Positions 54,250-62,264 of a stretch of 64,000 nucleotides of DNA are shown piece by piece. Source of the stretch: Kribbella pratensis (lineage in GTDB: Bacteria; Actinomycetota; Actinomycetes; Propionibacteriales; Kribbellaceae); contig NZ_SODU01000003.1 in the NCBI RefSeq assembly GCF_004366075.1, positions 186,001-250,000 on the forward strand. Reading direction: 5' to 3'. The notes beneath the pieces were generated by a model. It saw nothing but the letters and a program-made list of their open reading frames with translations. It had not been told where the DNA came from and did not search any database. The translations under genes and the position numbers were made by a program. Each line of letters opens with the position of its first letter. Position 1 is the first letter of the stretch.

Positions 54250-54380
54250 TTTGCCTGGCCCACCAGGCAATTTGGCTGGTCAACCAGGCAATTTGGCTGG
54301 TCAACCAGTCGAGTCGGGGGTTACCCACCCTCCATGACGGTCAGGAACCCCCCATTTGGTGGGTGGACCAGGCAAATGGG
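54250..54380. repeat. Intergenic inverted and 21-bp tandem repeat cluster
   Basis: CATTTGCCTGG (54250-54260) pairs with CCAGGCAAATG (54370-54380); inside, GGGGGTT (54318-54324) pairs with AACCCCC (54348-54354). A 21-bp unit, ACCAGGCAATTTGGCTGGTCA, occurs at 54264 and 54285 and starts again at 54306. It lies between the aldolase and kinase genes and may be an RNA-structure element; no gene is seen in the gap. Confidence 0.75.
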
Positions 54381-54455
54381 CGCGGGAGGCCGGCGCGGGC
54401 GGCGGGGCGGTCCGACGGGTCGCCCTCGTTCTCGGAGTACTGAAGGAGTACTGAC

Positions 54456-55418
54456 ATGACGGATCTGCTGACGCTGGGCGAGACGATGGTCTCGGTGCGG
54501 ACTGCTCGCCCGATGCGGCTCGGCGGGGACGCGCAGCTCTCGATCGCCGGCTCCGAGAGCAACGTCGCGATCGGTGTCGCCCGGCTCGGGCACGACGTCA
54601 CCTGGCTGAGTGCCTTGGGCAACGACGAACCGGGCCGGCTGATCGAACGCACCCTCCGCGCCGAGAACGTCGACACCCGGATCCGATTCTCGGACGATGC
54701 GTTCACCGGGTTCATCGCGTTCGACCAGCCGTCGCACGACATCACCCGCGTGAGCTACCACCGCCGCGGTTCGGCCGCTTCCACCCTCACGCCGGACGAG
54801 ACCACAGCTGCTGTGACGACCACGGCCCCGACACTGCTCCACGTCACCGGCATCACTCCAGCACTCTCCGACACGGCACGTGCCGCAACGCTGGCCGCCG
54901 TACGCACGGCCTCCGCAGCCGGTACCCGAGTCTCACTCGACGTGAACTACCGCGCCCGCCTCTGGGCTCGCCCCGAAGCAGCCACTGCGCTGCGCGAGCT
55001 CCTGCCCCACGTCCACACGGTCTTCGCGTCCGACGACGAACTCGACCTCCTCACCGACGCTGAAGATCCGGTCGCCGACCTGCTCCGGTCCGTCGACACC
55101 GTCGTCGTGACGGCCGGAGGGAAGGGCGCTTGGTCCCACACCAAGGGCGCCGAATCCATCGACGCGCCCGCGCCTGAGGTGCACACCATCCACAGCCCTG
55201 CCCTCCCGGTCACGGTCGTCGACAGCATCGGTGCCGGCGACGCGTTCGTCTCCGGCTACCTCTCCGCCACCCTCGACAACCTCACCCCCGACGCCCGCCT
55301 GACGCGCGCCACAACCTCAGGCGCCTTCTGCGTAACGGCGTACGGCGACTGGGAATCCCTCCCCACCCGCCAAGACCTAACCCTCCTGACCCACACCCAA
55401 GGCACCGCCCTCCGCTAA
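54456..55418 (+). CDS. 2-dehydro-3-deoxygalactonokinase/gluconokinase (PfkB family)
   Basis: 320 aa ribokinase fold: N-terminal substrate loop GSESNVAIGVARLG and the C-terminal catalytic motif DSIGAGDAFVSG with base D262. PfkB-type KDG kinases phosphorylate 2-dehydro-3-deoxy-gluconate or -galactonate at C6, the step between DgoD and the aldolase. E. coli uses an unrelated kinase (DgoK), so this is a non-orthologous replacement. ATG 54456 has AAGGAG 8 nt upstream. Confidence 0.87.
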   Translation: MTDLLTLGETMVSVRTARPMRLGGDAQLSIAGSESNVAIGVARLGHDVTWLSALGNDEPGRLIERTLRAENVDTRIRFSDDAFTGFIAFDQPSHDITRVSYHRRGSAASTLTPDETTAAVTTTAPTLLHVTGITPALSDTARAATLAAVRTASAAGTRVSLDVNYRARLWARPEAATALRELLPHVHTVFASDDELDLLTDAEDPVADLLRSVDTVVVTAGGKGAWSHTKGAESIDAPAPEVHTIHSPALPVTVVDSIGAGDAFVSGYLSATLDNLTPDARLTRATTSGAFCVTAYGDWESLPTRQDLTLLTHTQGTALR

Positions 55419-55438
55419 CCCCACCCCTCACCCACCCA

Positions 55439-55550
55439 GGCTGTTCCCCTCCGCCCCGCCCAACCAGCAGGCTGCTCCACCACCACCAAGCCCGACCAAC
55501 GGGCTGCGCCACCACCACCCACGGCCCCGCCCGACTGGTGGCTGTTTCCC
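55439..55550. repeat. Degenerate GGCTG repeat after the kinase gene
   Basis: GGCTG followed by a C/T-rich tract recurs at 55439, 55470, 55502 and 55540 (steps of 31, 32 and 38 bp) with CCACCACCAC-type stretches. The 224-bp gap 55419-55642 holds no convincing gene. Confidence 0.5.
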
Positions 55551-55642
55551 GCCGGTTCGTCGAGTGGCGGGTTGTTTCATGGCTGGCTCGCTGTAACCCG
55601 TCAGCGGTCACATAGCCCGCCACCCCGATCTGCTCGGTTCGC

Positions 55643-56263
55643 CTAGCGTTGCCGGACGGAGTAGGTCAGGTGGGTCACCTTCGGGGAGTGTTCCGCGTTG
55701 ATCTGGTCGAGGGCGACGCGGCTCGCGTCGATGCCCTCGAAGAGGCGGATTCCGGAGCCGAACAGCACCGGCGACAACGCGATCGAGAACTCGTCGATCA
55801 GCCCGGCGTTCAGGTACTCCAGGATCGTCGCACCACCACCCGCGATGCGCACATCCCGATCGCCCGCGGCCTCGCGCGCCTGCTCGAGCGCGACCTCGAT
55901 GCCATCGTTGACGAAGTAGAACGTCGTCCCACCCGGCCGCTCCCACGGGTCACGCTTCTCGTGCGTCACCACGAAGACCGGCGTATGGAACGGCGCCTCC
56001 TCCGGCCACATCCGCTCGCCGGCATCGAACATGCGCTTACCCATCACGCTCACGCCGGTGCGCTCGTACGTCTCCCGCGCGATGTCGTTGTCGCGCCCCT
56101 CCTCGCCGCCCTTTCCGAGCTTCAGGTTCTCCCGGAAGAACCGCAGCGGAAAGACCCACCGCTGCAGCTCCATCCACTGCTTCCCCATCAATTCCTCGGG
56201 CGAGTCGGGCGCGATGAACCCGTCCAGCGACATCGACACGCCGAAGAACACCTTCCCGGCCAT
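55643..56263 (-). CDS. Dihydrofolate reductase-like (RibD C-terminal) protein
   Basis: 206 aa with the RibD-C/DHFR-like fold: opening FFGVSMSLDGFIAPD, a central GVSVMGKRMFD and the NADPH-binding DVRIAGGGATILEYLNAGLIDE. Many such proteins are of unknown substrate. It is the last gene of an ArsR-SRPBCC-reductase operon; the ATG shares its A with the preceding stop (TGATG). A role as a folate enzyme is unlikely because the canonical dihydrofolate reductase has a shorter sequence. Confidence 0.87.
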   Translation of the reverse strand: MAGKVFFGVSMSLDGFIAPDSPEELMGKQWMELQRWVFPLRFFRENLKLGKGGEEGRDNDIARETYERTGVSVMGKRMFDAGERMWPEEAPFHTPVFVVTHEKRDPWERPGGTTFYFVNDGIEVALEQAREAAGDRDVRIAGGGATILEYLNAGLIDEFSIALSPVLFGSGIRLFEGIDASRVALDQINAEHSPKVTHLTYSVRQR

Positions 56264-56823
56264 CAGCCCTCCACTCCCAACCGAGAGCTGACGTACGTCG
56301 CCAGCTTGCTCAGCGTCTGCCGGCCGCCCTCGATCGCGCCGTACTTCTCGACCGCCTCGTCGCGCAGTTCCTTGGTACGGAACACCGTGCGCATCTCGAT
56401 CCGCGTCGCCGCACCGTCGAGCACGAACGTCAGCACCGACTCGAACGGGTTCGGGTCATCGCGGGATTCACCGTGCAGCAACGCAATCCGCTCGGGTACG
56501 GCGATCTCGGTCCAGGTGATCCACTCGGCGTAGTCCGTCCCGTCCGGCCCGTGCATCACGAAGTCCCACACCCCACCGACACGGAACTCGAACGCCCGCG
56601 TGGTCGTGGTGAACCCCTCCGGTCCCCACCACCGCGACAGGTGCCGAACCTCGGTGAACGCCTCGAACACCAACTCCCGTGGAGCTTCGATGACCCGCGA
56701 GATGACGACCTCCCGCTCGGCCGTCGAGGACCGCACCGGCACCCCCTGCCCCGTCGCGGACTGCGTCGACGCCCCTTGCCCCATGGCGGACTGGGTCGAC
56801 GCTCCTTGTCCCGTTGCGCTCAT
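56263..56823 (-). CDS. SRPBCC (AHSA1/START-like) domain protein with repeated N-terminus
   Basis: 186 aa. Residues 40-180 form an AHSA1-type hydrophobic-cavity fold (SRVIEAPRELVFEAFTE, WWGPEGFTTTT, TRIEMRTVFRTKELRDEAVE). Residues 4-33 consist of three 10-residue units (TGQGASTQSA, MGQGASTQSA, TGQGVPVRSS), encoded by a 30-bp DNA repeat, which is absent from ordinary family members. It lies between ArsR and reductase genes with one-base overlaps on both sides; SRPBCC-ArsR pairs are common, and ligand is unknown. Confidence 0.88.
   Translation of the reverse strand: MSATGQGASTQSAMGQGASTQSATGQGVPVRSSTAEREVVISRVIEAPRELVFEAFTEVRHLSRWWGPEGFTTTTRAFEFRVGGVWDFVMHGPDGTDYAEWITWTEIAVPERIALLHGESRDDPNPFESVLTFVLDGAATRIEMRTVFRTKELRDEAVEKYGAIEGGRQTLSKLATYVSSRLGVEG
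56725..56814 (-). repeat. 30-bp tandem repeat within the SRPBCC gene
   Basis: Three in-frame copies, the first two differing at only a few bases and the third more diverged. They encode the GQGASTQSA-like N-terminal tail. Slippage would alter the tail length without a frameshift. Confidence 0.75.
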
Positions 56824-57167
56824 CAGTTTTCCTCCAGCCGCGTCTGCTTCAAGTCCTGCACGTATGCGTCCAACCGGTCGAAGCTCTCGTTCCAGAACCG
56901 CTCGAACCCGCCGGCCCACTCGTGAACCGGTCGCAGCCCCCGGGCATCCAGCCCGTACAGCCGCTGCTTGCCTGCCTTGCGGTCCCGCACCAGCCCCACC
57001 TCCCGCAGCACCCGCAGGTGTTTGGACGCCCCCGGCTGAGTCATCCCCAACTCCTGGGCCAACTCGGTCACCGGCCGCTCGCCCGCGCGCAGCAACACCA
57101 GGATCTCCCGGCGCTGCGGCTCGGCGATCGCGTTGAAGACGTCCGAAGTCGTCGCTGCTCGTGCCAT
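56823..57167 (-). CDS. ArsR-family transcriptional regulator
   Basis: 114 aa winged helix: FNAIAEPQRREILVLL, VTELAQELGMTQPGASKHLRVLREVGLV and RKAGKQRLYGL. The metal-binding Cys motifs of ArsR/SmtB are absent, as in the branch that is cotranscribed with SRPBCC proteins. ATG 57167 was chosen over 57179. The stop shares a base with the SRPBCC start. It probably controls its own operon through an unidentified site in 57168-57267. Confidence 0.92.
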   Translation of the reverse strand: MARAATTSDVFNAIAEPQRREILVLLRAGERPVTELAQELGMTQPGASKHLRVLREVGLVRDRKAGKQRLYGLDARGLRPVHEWAGGFERFWNESFDRLDAYVQDLKQTRLEEN

Positions 57168-57267
57168 GCCCGCAATCATATGCCCATATCGGAATGCGTC
57201 AAGCGACTGTCACCCCGGAGGTAGCTGGATCGTCCTGGACAGGTACGTCGGACGAGGAGGATCTGTG

Positions 57268-57915
57268 ATGGGTCGATGGGATGAACTACCTGTCGTGCGG
57301 AGCGTGGCGGAGCTGGAGCAGTTCGGTACGCCGGAACCGATCGCCCGCGACAAGGTCGAGGCGCGATTGAGCGACGTACATGCCGAATGGATCGGAGGCT
57401 CACCACTCGTCTTCGTCGGTACGTCGTCCGCCAACGGCCACTGCGATGTCTCGCCGAAGGGCGACCCACCCGGTTTCGTGAAGGTGCTGGACGAGGTCAC
57501 GCTCGCGATTCCGGAACGTTCCGGAAACCGCCGGATGGACGGATTCCGCAACCTCCTCGAGAACCCGTACGCCGGCCTGATCTTCGTCGTCCCCGGTCGC
57601 CCCGAGACGCTCCGGGTGAACGGCCGCGCGAGGATCGTCACGGACGGGCCGTTCTTCGACGAGATGATCGTCCGCTCGCACCGCCCGCGGCTGGCGCTCG
57701 TCGTCGACGTCGAGGAGGCGTTCTTCCACTGCCCGAAGGCGTTCGCGCGATCCAGCACCTGGAAACCCGAGACCTGGAACCCGACAGCGATCCGCCCGTA
57801 CGCCGAGATTGCCCGGGCACTGTGGCGACAAGGCGAGTCGCTGGAGTCGATCGAGGCCCGGAACCGCCCCGAGGTGCTCGACGCCCAACTCTACCCGGGG
57901 CCTGCCGTGGACTAG
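57268..57915 (+). CDS. PPOX-class FMN-dependent flavoprotein
   Basis: 215 aa. A pyridoxamine-5'-phosphate oxidase-like split barrel: SSANGHCDVSPKGDPPGFV, TLAIPERSGNRRMDG, NPYAGLIFVVPG and RVNGRARIV. This corresponds to the MSMEG_1061-type FMN-binding class, whose reactions are mostly unknown. ATG 57268 has GAGGAGG 8 nt upstream. The same frame stays open for 24 codons after the TAG stop, running into the convergent kinase gene. Confidence 0.88.
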   Translation: MGRWDELPVVRSVAELEQFGTPEPIARDKVEARLSDVHAEWIGGSPLVFVGTSSANGHCDVSPKGDPPGFVKVLDEVTLAIPERSGNRRMDGFRNLLENPYAGLIFVVPGRPETLRVNGRARIVTDGPFFDEMIVRSHRPRLALVVDVEEAFFHCPKAFARSSTWKPETWNPTAIRPYAEIARALWRQGESLESIEARNRPEVLDAQLYPGPAVD

Positions 57916-57986
57916 GAGGCGTTGTATTACCAAGTCCCCGGACATCTGGACCCGGCAGTCGTCGCCGCCGTCGTCAACTGGTTGCC

Positions 57987-59453
57987 TTAAGCAAGCAGAG
58001 CCGGGTCGGACTCCAGTTCGCGTTCGGGGTCCAGGGGCAGGACGATCTTGAAGACCGTGCGGCCCGGCTCGGACTCGACGCGCAGGTCGCCGTGGTGCTT
58101 CTTCACCACGATGCGCCACGAGATGTCGAGGCCCAGGCCGGTGCCTTCGCCGATCGGCTTGGTGGTGAAGAACGGCTCGAAGATGCGGCGCCGGATCTCG
58201 TCGGGGATGCCCGGTCCGGTGTCGCCGATCTCGACGACCGCGTAGCCGCCGTCGCGACGGGTGCGGAGCGTCAGCGTTCCGGATCCGCCCATCGCGCTCA
58301 CCGCGTTGTCGATGATGTTCGTCCACACCTGGTTGAGCTCCGCGGCGTACGCCGGGATCGCGGGCAGCTCGGGATCGAAGTCCTTGACGACCTCGTACCC
58401 CTGCAGCTTCCCCGACATCATCACCAGCGTCGACTTCAGCAACTCCCGCAGATCAACGGTCTGGTACGGCGCCCGGTCGATCTGCGAATACTGCTTGGCG
58501 GCGCCGACAAGAGTCGAGATCCGGGTCACGGAGTCGTCGATCTCGTTCATCAGCGACTCGGTGTCGATGGTGTACATCAACCACCGCACCGCGCCCTCGA
58601 GGTACTTCGGCCCGACCGCCGCCAGCACGTTCTCCATCCAGGGCACGTCCAGGCCCGCGGCCGCGAGCACCGGCGCCACGTCCCAGCTCGCGTGGACGTC
58701 GTGGTCGTCGAGCCAGTCCGTCAGCGTGTCCTCGCGGTCGGACAACTCCATCGGTGGGACATCCTTGTCCTTGTTCTTCTCCAGCCGCTCGACCGCGTCG
58801 TCCTGCAACGCGACGATCTGGTGCAGCTTGGTCGCGTCGAGGGTGCCGTCGGCGAGCATCGCCAGCTTCGACCGCATCCCGGACACTCGCTGCCGCAGGG
58901 TCGCCGCGGCCCGGACCGCCGCCGCTGCCGGGTTGTTCAACTCGTGGGTCAGACCCGCGGACAAGGAGCCGAGGGCAAGCAACCGCTCGCGCTCCCCCAG
59001 CGTCTCGTTGGTCCGCCGCATGCCCATCACGAAACCCTCGATCAGGTGCACCGCCATCGGGAACCAGGTGTTCATCATCGTCGCCATCGTCTCGGCGCTG
59101 ACGACGAAGAACTCCGACGGCTTCGTGACCTGCATGGTCGCCGTGTACGCCTTCGTCTCGGCGGCACCGAAGAACGCGTTGAACGCACCGGCGTACACCC
59201 CGCGCTGGCTGGTCCGGTTGATCTCCACCAGCTCACCGTGCGACAGCTTGCAGAGCCGGAGCTCGCCCGAGAGCAGGACGTAGCAGCAGGTCGCCTCGTC
59301 GCCCTCGTTGAAGACGGTCCCGCCGTGCACTTCCTCGACGTACCCGGCGTTCGACAGCCACTCGAGCTGCTCCTCGGTGAGGCTCTCGAAGAGGAACAGC
59401 GTGCGCAACTCGTCGGGGGTCAGCCGCCGCGGCGCCACAGCTTGGTCAGTCAT
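57987..59453 (-). CDS. Cyclic-nucleotide-domain sensor histidine kinase
   Basis: 488 aa, soluble. Residues 15-135 are a Crp-like cyclic-nucleotide-binding domain (GGTVFNEGDEATCCYVLLSG, GVYAGAFNAFFG); the dimerisation helix has the His in LSAGLTHELNNP (H170), and a catalytic ATPase domain follows (N box LNQVWTNIIDNAVSAM, GDTGPGIPDE, GEGTGLGLDIS). A helical segment of about 200 residues separates the His from the ATPase. It overlaps the receiver/oxidoreductase fusion by one base, so the two form a two-component pair. The ligand may not be cAMP. Confidence 0.9.
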   Translation of the reverse strand: MTDQAVAPRRLTPDELRTLFLFESLTEEQLEWLSNAGYVEEVHGGTVFNEGDEATCCYVLLSGELRLCKLSHGELVEINRTSQRGVYAGAFNAFFGAAETKAYTATMQVTKPSEFFVVSAETMATMMNTWFPMAVHLIEGFVMGMRRTNETLGERERLLALGSLSAGLTHELNNPAAAAVRAAATLRQRVSGMRSKLAMLADGTLDATKLHQIVALQDDAVERLEKNKDKDVPPMELSDREDTLTDWLDDHDVHASWDVAPVLAAAGLDVPWMENVLAAVGPKYLEGAVRWLMYTIDTESLMNEIDDSVTRISTLVGAAKQYSQIDRAPYQTVDLRELLKSTLVMMSGKLQGYEVVKDFDPELPAIPAYAAELNQVWTNIIDNAVSAMGGSGTLTLRTRRDGGYAVVEIGDTGPGIPDEIRRRIFEPFFTTKPIGEGTGLGLDISWRIVVKKHHGDLRVESEPGRTVFKIVLPLDPERELESDPALLA

Positions 59454-61114
59454 CAGAGCATCTCCAGGTATCGGTGCACCAGTGTCACGGCCATCGCTCC
59501 GTCACCGACCGCGGACGCGACCCGCTTCACCGACTCGGCCCGTACGTCGCCGGCGGCGAACACGCCCGGCATGCTCGTCTCCAGGTGGTACGGCTCCCGG
59601 TCCAGCGGCCAGCCCGGCGGTCTGCCGTGCAGGTCGGGTCCGGTGAGCACGAAGCCTCGGTCGTCGCGGAGCACGTCACCGGGCAGCCAGTCCGTCCGCG
59701 GAGCCGCGCCGATGAACACGAACATCCATTCCGTGTCCACTTCACGCTTCTCCCCGGTCTCGCTGTTCAGCAAGGTGAGGTGTTCCAGGTGCTCCGAGCC
59801 GATACAGGAAACGACCTGCGTGCAGGTGTGCACCTCGATGTTGTCGATCCCGTCGATCTGGTCGATGAGGTACGACGACATCGTCGCGGTGAGCGATGGT
59901 CCTCTCACCAGCATACGCACGCGTTTCGCATGCCTCGAGAAATAGACCGCCGCCTGACCGGCGGAGTTCGCCCCGCCGATGATGTAGACCTCGGCGCCGG
60001 CGCACGCCGGACCCTCGGTGGTGGCCGATCCGTAGTAGATGCCACGGCCGCACAGATCGTCGACACCGGGCGCTTGCAGCGTCCGGTACGAGACCCCGGT
60101 CGCCAGGATCACCGAGTGCGCCGAGATCTCGCTGCCGTCGGCGAACACCAGCCGCCGCGCGTTGCCGAGCGTCTCGAGGCCGACGACCTGGCGAGTCGTC
60201 AGCAGCTCGGCCCCGAACCGGACCGCCTGCCGCCGGGCTCGGTCAGTCAGCTGCGCGCCCGACACCCCGTCCGGGAAGCCCAGGTAGTTCTCGATCCGGC
60301 TCGACTGCCCAGCCTGACCGCCGGTCGCCAACTGCTCGACCAGCACGGTCCGCAGGCCCTCGCTGGCGCCGTACACCGCCGCACCGAGCCCAGCCGGGCC
60401 CCCGCCGACCACGACCAGGTCGTAGAAGTCCTTCGCCGGCGCCGTGGACAGGCCGACCTTCTGCGCCAGCTCGGCCTCGGACGGGGCGACCATCACTGTG
60501 GCGTCGGGCGTGATCACGACCGGCAGCGTCGTACCGTCCACGTCGGCGGCGTCCAGGAGCCGCTTGGCCTCGTCGTCGTCGACATTCAGCCAGCGGTACG
60601 GCACCGCGTTGCGGGCGAGGAAGTCGCGGGCCGCGAACGACGGCGCCGACCAGCGGTGACCGATCACCCGGGTCTCGTCGCCGGACGGCTCGGGGGTCGA
60701 CCGCCACAGGTCGAGCATCGCGTCGACCACCGGATACAGCTTCTCCTCCGGCGGGTTCCACGGCTTCAGCAGGTAGTGGTCGAGGTCGACGACGTTGATC
60801 GCCTGGATCGCGGCGTCGGTGTCGGCGTACGCCGTCAGCAGCACCCGGCGGGCCAGCGGGAACAGGTCCATCGCGGCCTCGAGGAACTCGATGCCGGACA
60901 TCTGGGGCATCCGGTAGTCGGCCAGCAGCAGCGCGACCGGTTCACCACGGAGCTTCAGCTCCTTCAGCGCGTCGAGCGCCTGCACCGGGTTCTCCGCCCG
61001 GACGATGCGGTTCTCCTCGCCGTACCGACGGCGGAGGTCACGGGCGATCGATCGGGAAACGCCGGGATCGTCGTCGACGGTGAGGATCACCGAGCGGGTC
61101 GTTGACGCTGTCAT
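59453..61114 (-). CDS. Receiver/glutaredoxin-like/thioredoxin reductase-like fusion
   Basis: 553 aa. A receiver domain (8-130) has D66 (LLLADYRMP), T94 and K117. A small glutaredoxin-like region (about 148-225) has SAPS where the redox CxxC would be. A flavoprotein domain (230-553) has GGGPAG (237-242), the second dinucleotide loop IIGGANSAGQAA and FAAGDVR near the end, but lacks the CxxC of thioredoxin reductases (YYGSATTEGPAC). So FAD and NAD(P)H binding are likely, disulfide reduction is not. AGGAGG is only 1 nt before ATG 61114, unusually close. It precedes the sensor kinase gene with a one-base overlap. Confidence 0.88.
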   Translation of the reverse strand: MTASTTRSVILTVDDDPGVSRSIARDLRRRYGEENRIVRAENPVQALDALKELKLRGEPVALLLADYRMPQMSGIEFLEAAMDLFPLARRVLLTAYADTDAAIQAINVVDLDHYLLKPWNPPEEKLYPVVDAMLDLWRSTPEPSGDETRVIGHRWSAPSFAARDFLARNAVPYRWLNVDDDEAKRLLDAADVDGTTLPVVITPDATVMVAPSEAELAQKVGLSTAPAKDFYDLVVVGGGPAGLGAAVYGASEGLRTVLVEQLATGGQAGQSSRIENYLGFPDGVSGAQLTDRARRQAVRFGAELLTTRQVVGLETLGNARRLVFADGSEISAHSVILATGVSYRTLQAPGVDDLCGRGIYYGSATTEGPACAGAEVYIIGGANSAGQAAVYFSRHAKRVRMLVRGPSLTATMSSYLIDQIDGIDNIEVHTCTQVVSCIGSEHLEHLTLLNSETGEKREVDTEWMFVFIGAAPRTDWLPGDVLRDDRGFVLTGPDLHGRPPGWPLDREPYHLETSMPGVFAAGDVRAESVKRVASAVGDGAMAVTLVHRYLEML

Positions 61115-61344
61115 GCCTCCTTCATACCAGCGGATGCCTACAAACAGGGATCGGTAATCCACAGGCTCCGGCCCGGCTCGCGGGGGCGGCGCGAGCCGGG
61201 CAGGCCAGGAAAGGAGTCAAGGTACGGCGCGTGGCTGTCCAGCAACTCCCGGTTCGTTTAGTAGAGATGCTCCATAATCACCGGTCAATGCGTCGGCGAC
61301 GGCGGATACCCGACGCTGTCGGGAACCCGGCCTAGGGTGGTCGC

Positions 61345-62121
61345 GTGACGGAGATGGACTGGGGCAAGGGCAGCTACGAACCGACCGCCGCGGATCTGCT
61401 GCCCGCAGCTCGGGAGCTGGTGACGGCAGCGAACATCCAGCCCGGTGAACATGTGGTCGATGTCGGTGCGGGCACCGGCAACGTCGCCTTGCTCGCGGCC
61501 GACCTCGGGGCCCGCGTGACCGCGGTCGAGCCGGCCGCCCGTCTCCGTGAAGTGATCGCGGAGACCGCCCTCGACCGCGACCTCACCGTCGTCGACGGAG
61601 AGGCCGCGTCGATCCCGCTGCCGGACTCCTCCGCCGACGTGATCCTGTCCAACTTCGCCGTCATCTTCGCGCCCGACCCGGCCGCCGCCTTCACCGAACT
61701 CGCCCGCGTCGCGAAGCCGACCGGCCGCATCCTGCTGACCACCTGGCAACCGGGCGTCCTCAGCAAGCTCGTCGGCGTCCTCATCGCTGCGCTTCGCGAA
61801 GTCACCGGCGGCGTCGACATGGGCACCCCGTTCAACTGGCACGAGCCGAACGCCCTGTCCGAACTGCTCGCCCCTCACGGCTTCACTGTCTCCGGCAGAA
61901 CCCTCGACCTCGACATCGTGACTGCCTCCGCCACCGAGTACTGGGACACCCGTATCGCCACCCACCCCCTCGGCATCGAAACCCTCCCCATCCTCGAGAA
62001 CGCAGGCCGCCTCGAAGAGGTCCGCAACCGCGTCCTGGGCATGATCAACGACGACTGGACCACGTCAACCGGCCAGGTGCGCCTGAAGGCGCAGTACCTC
62101 CTGGCAACGGCGGTGCGCTGA
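61345..62121 (+). CDS. Class I SAM-dependent methyltransferase
   Basis: 258 aa. Motif I is VVDVGAGTGNVALLAADLG, motif II VTAVEPAARL, the motif IV region VILSNFAVIFAPDPAAAF, and motif V follows with KPTGRILLTTWQ. This is the UbiE/menaquinone-like or generic Methyltransf_11/25 type; the acceptor is unknown. The GTG start lies about 8 bp after a TAGGGT -10-like box, so the transcript is probably leaderless. Confidence 0.87.
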   Translation: MTEMDWGKGSYEPTAADLLPAARELVTAANIQPGEHVVDVGAGTGNVALLAADLGARVTAVEPAARLREVIAETALDRDLTVVDGEAASIPLPDSSADVILSNFAVIFAPDPAAAFTELARVAKPTGRILLTTWQPGVLSKLVGVLIAALREVTGGVDMGTPFNWHEPNALSELLAPHGFTVSGRTLDLDIVTASATEYWDTRIATHPLGIETLPILENAGRLEEVRNRVLGMINDDWTTSTGQVRLKAQYLLATAVR

Positions 62122-62264
62122 CTGGCAGGTTTTCGCCAGCGGCTAGTTGAAGCCAAAACCGTGTGGTCGGAGCGGTGGATTGGCAGGCTCTTCGGCGTCC
62201 GAGCTCGGGGGCGGGCGGCCGGGGCTACAGCCACGGCCAGGACTACATGCCGTGGAGGCATCAC

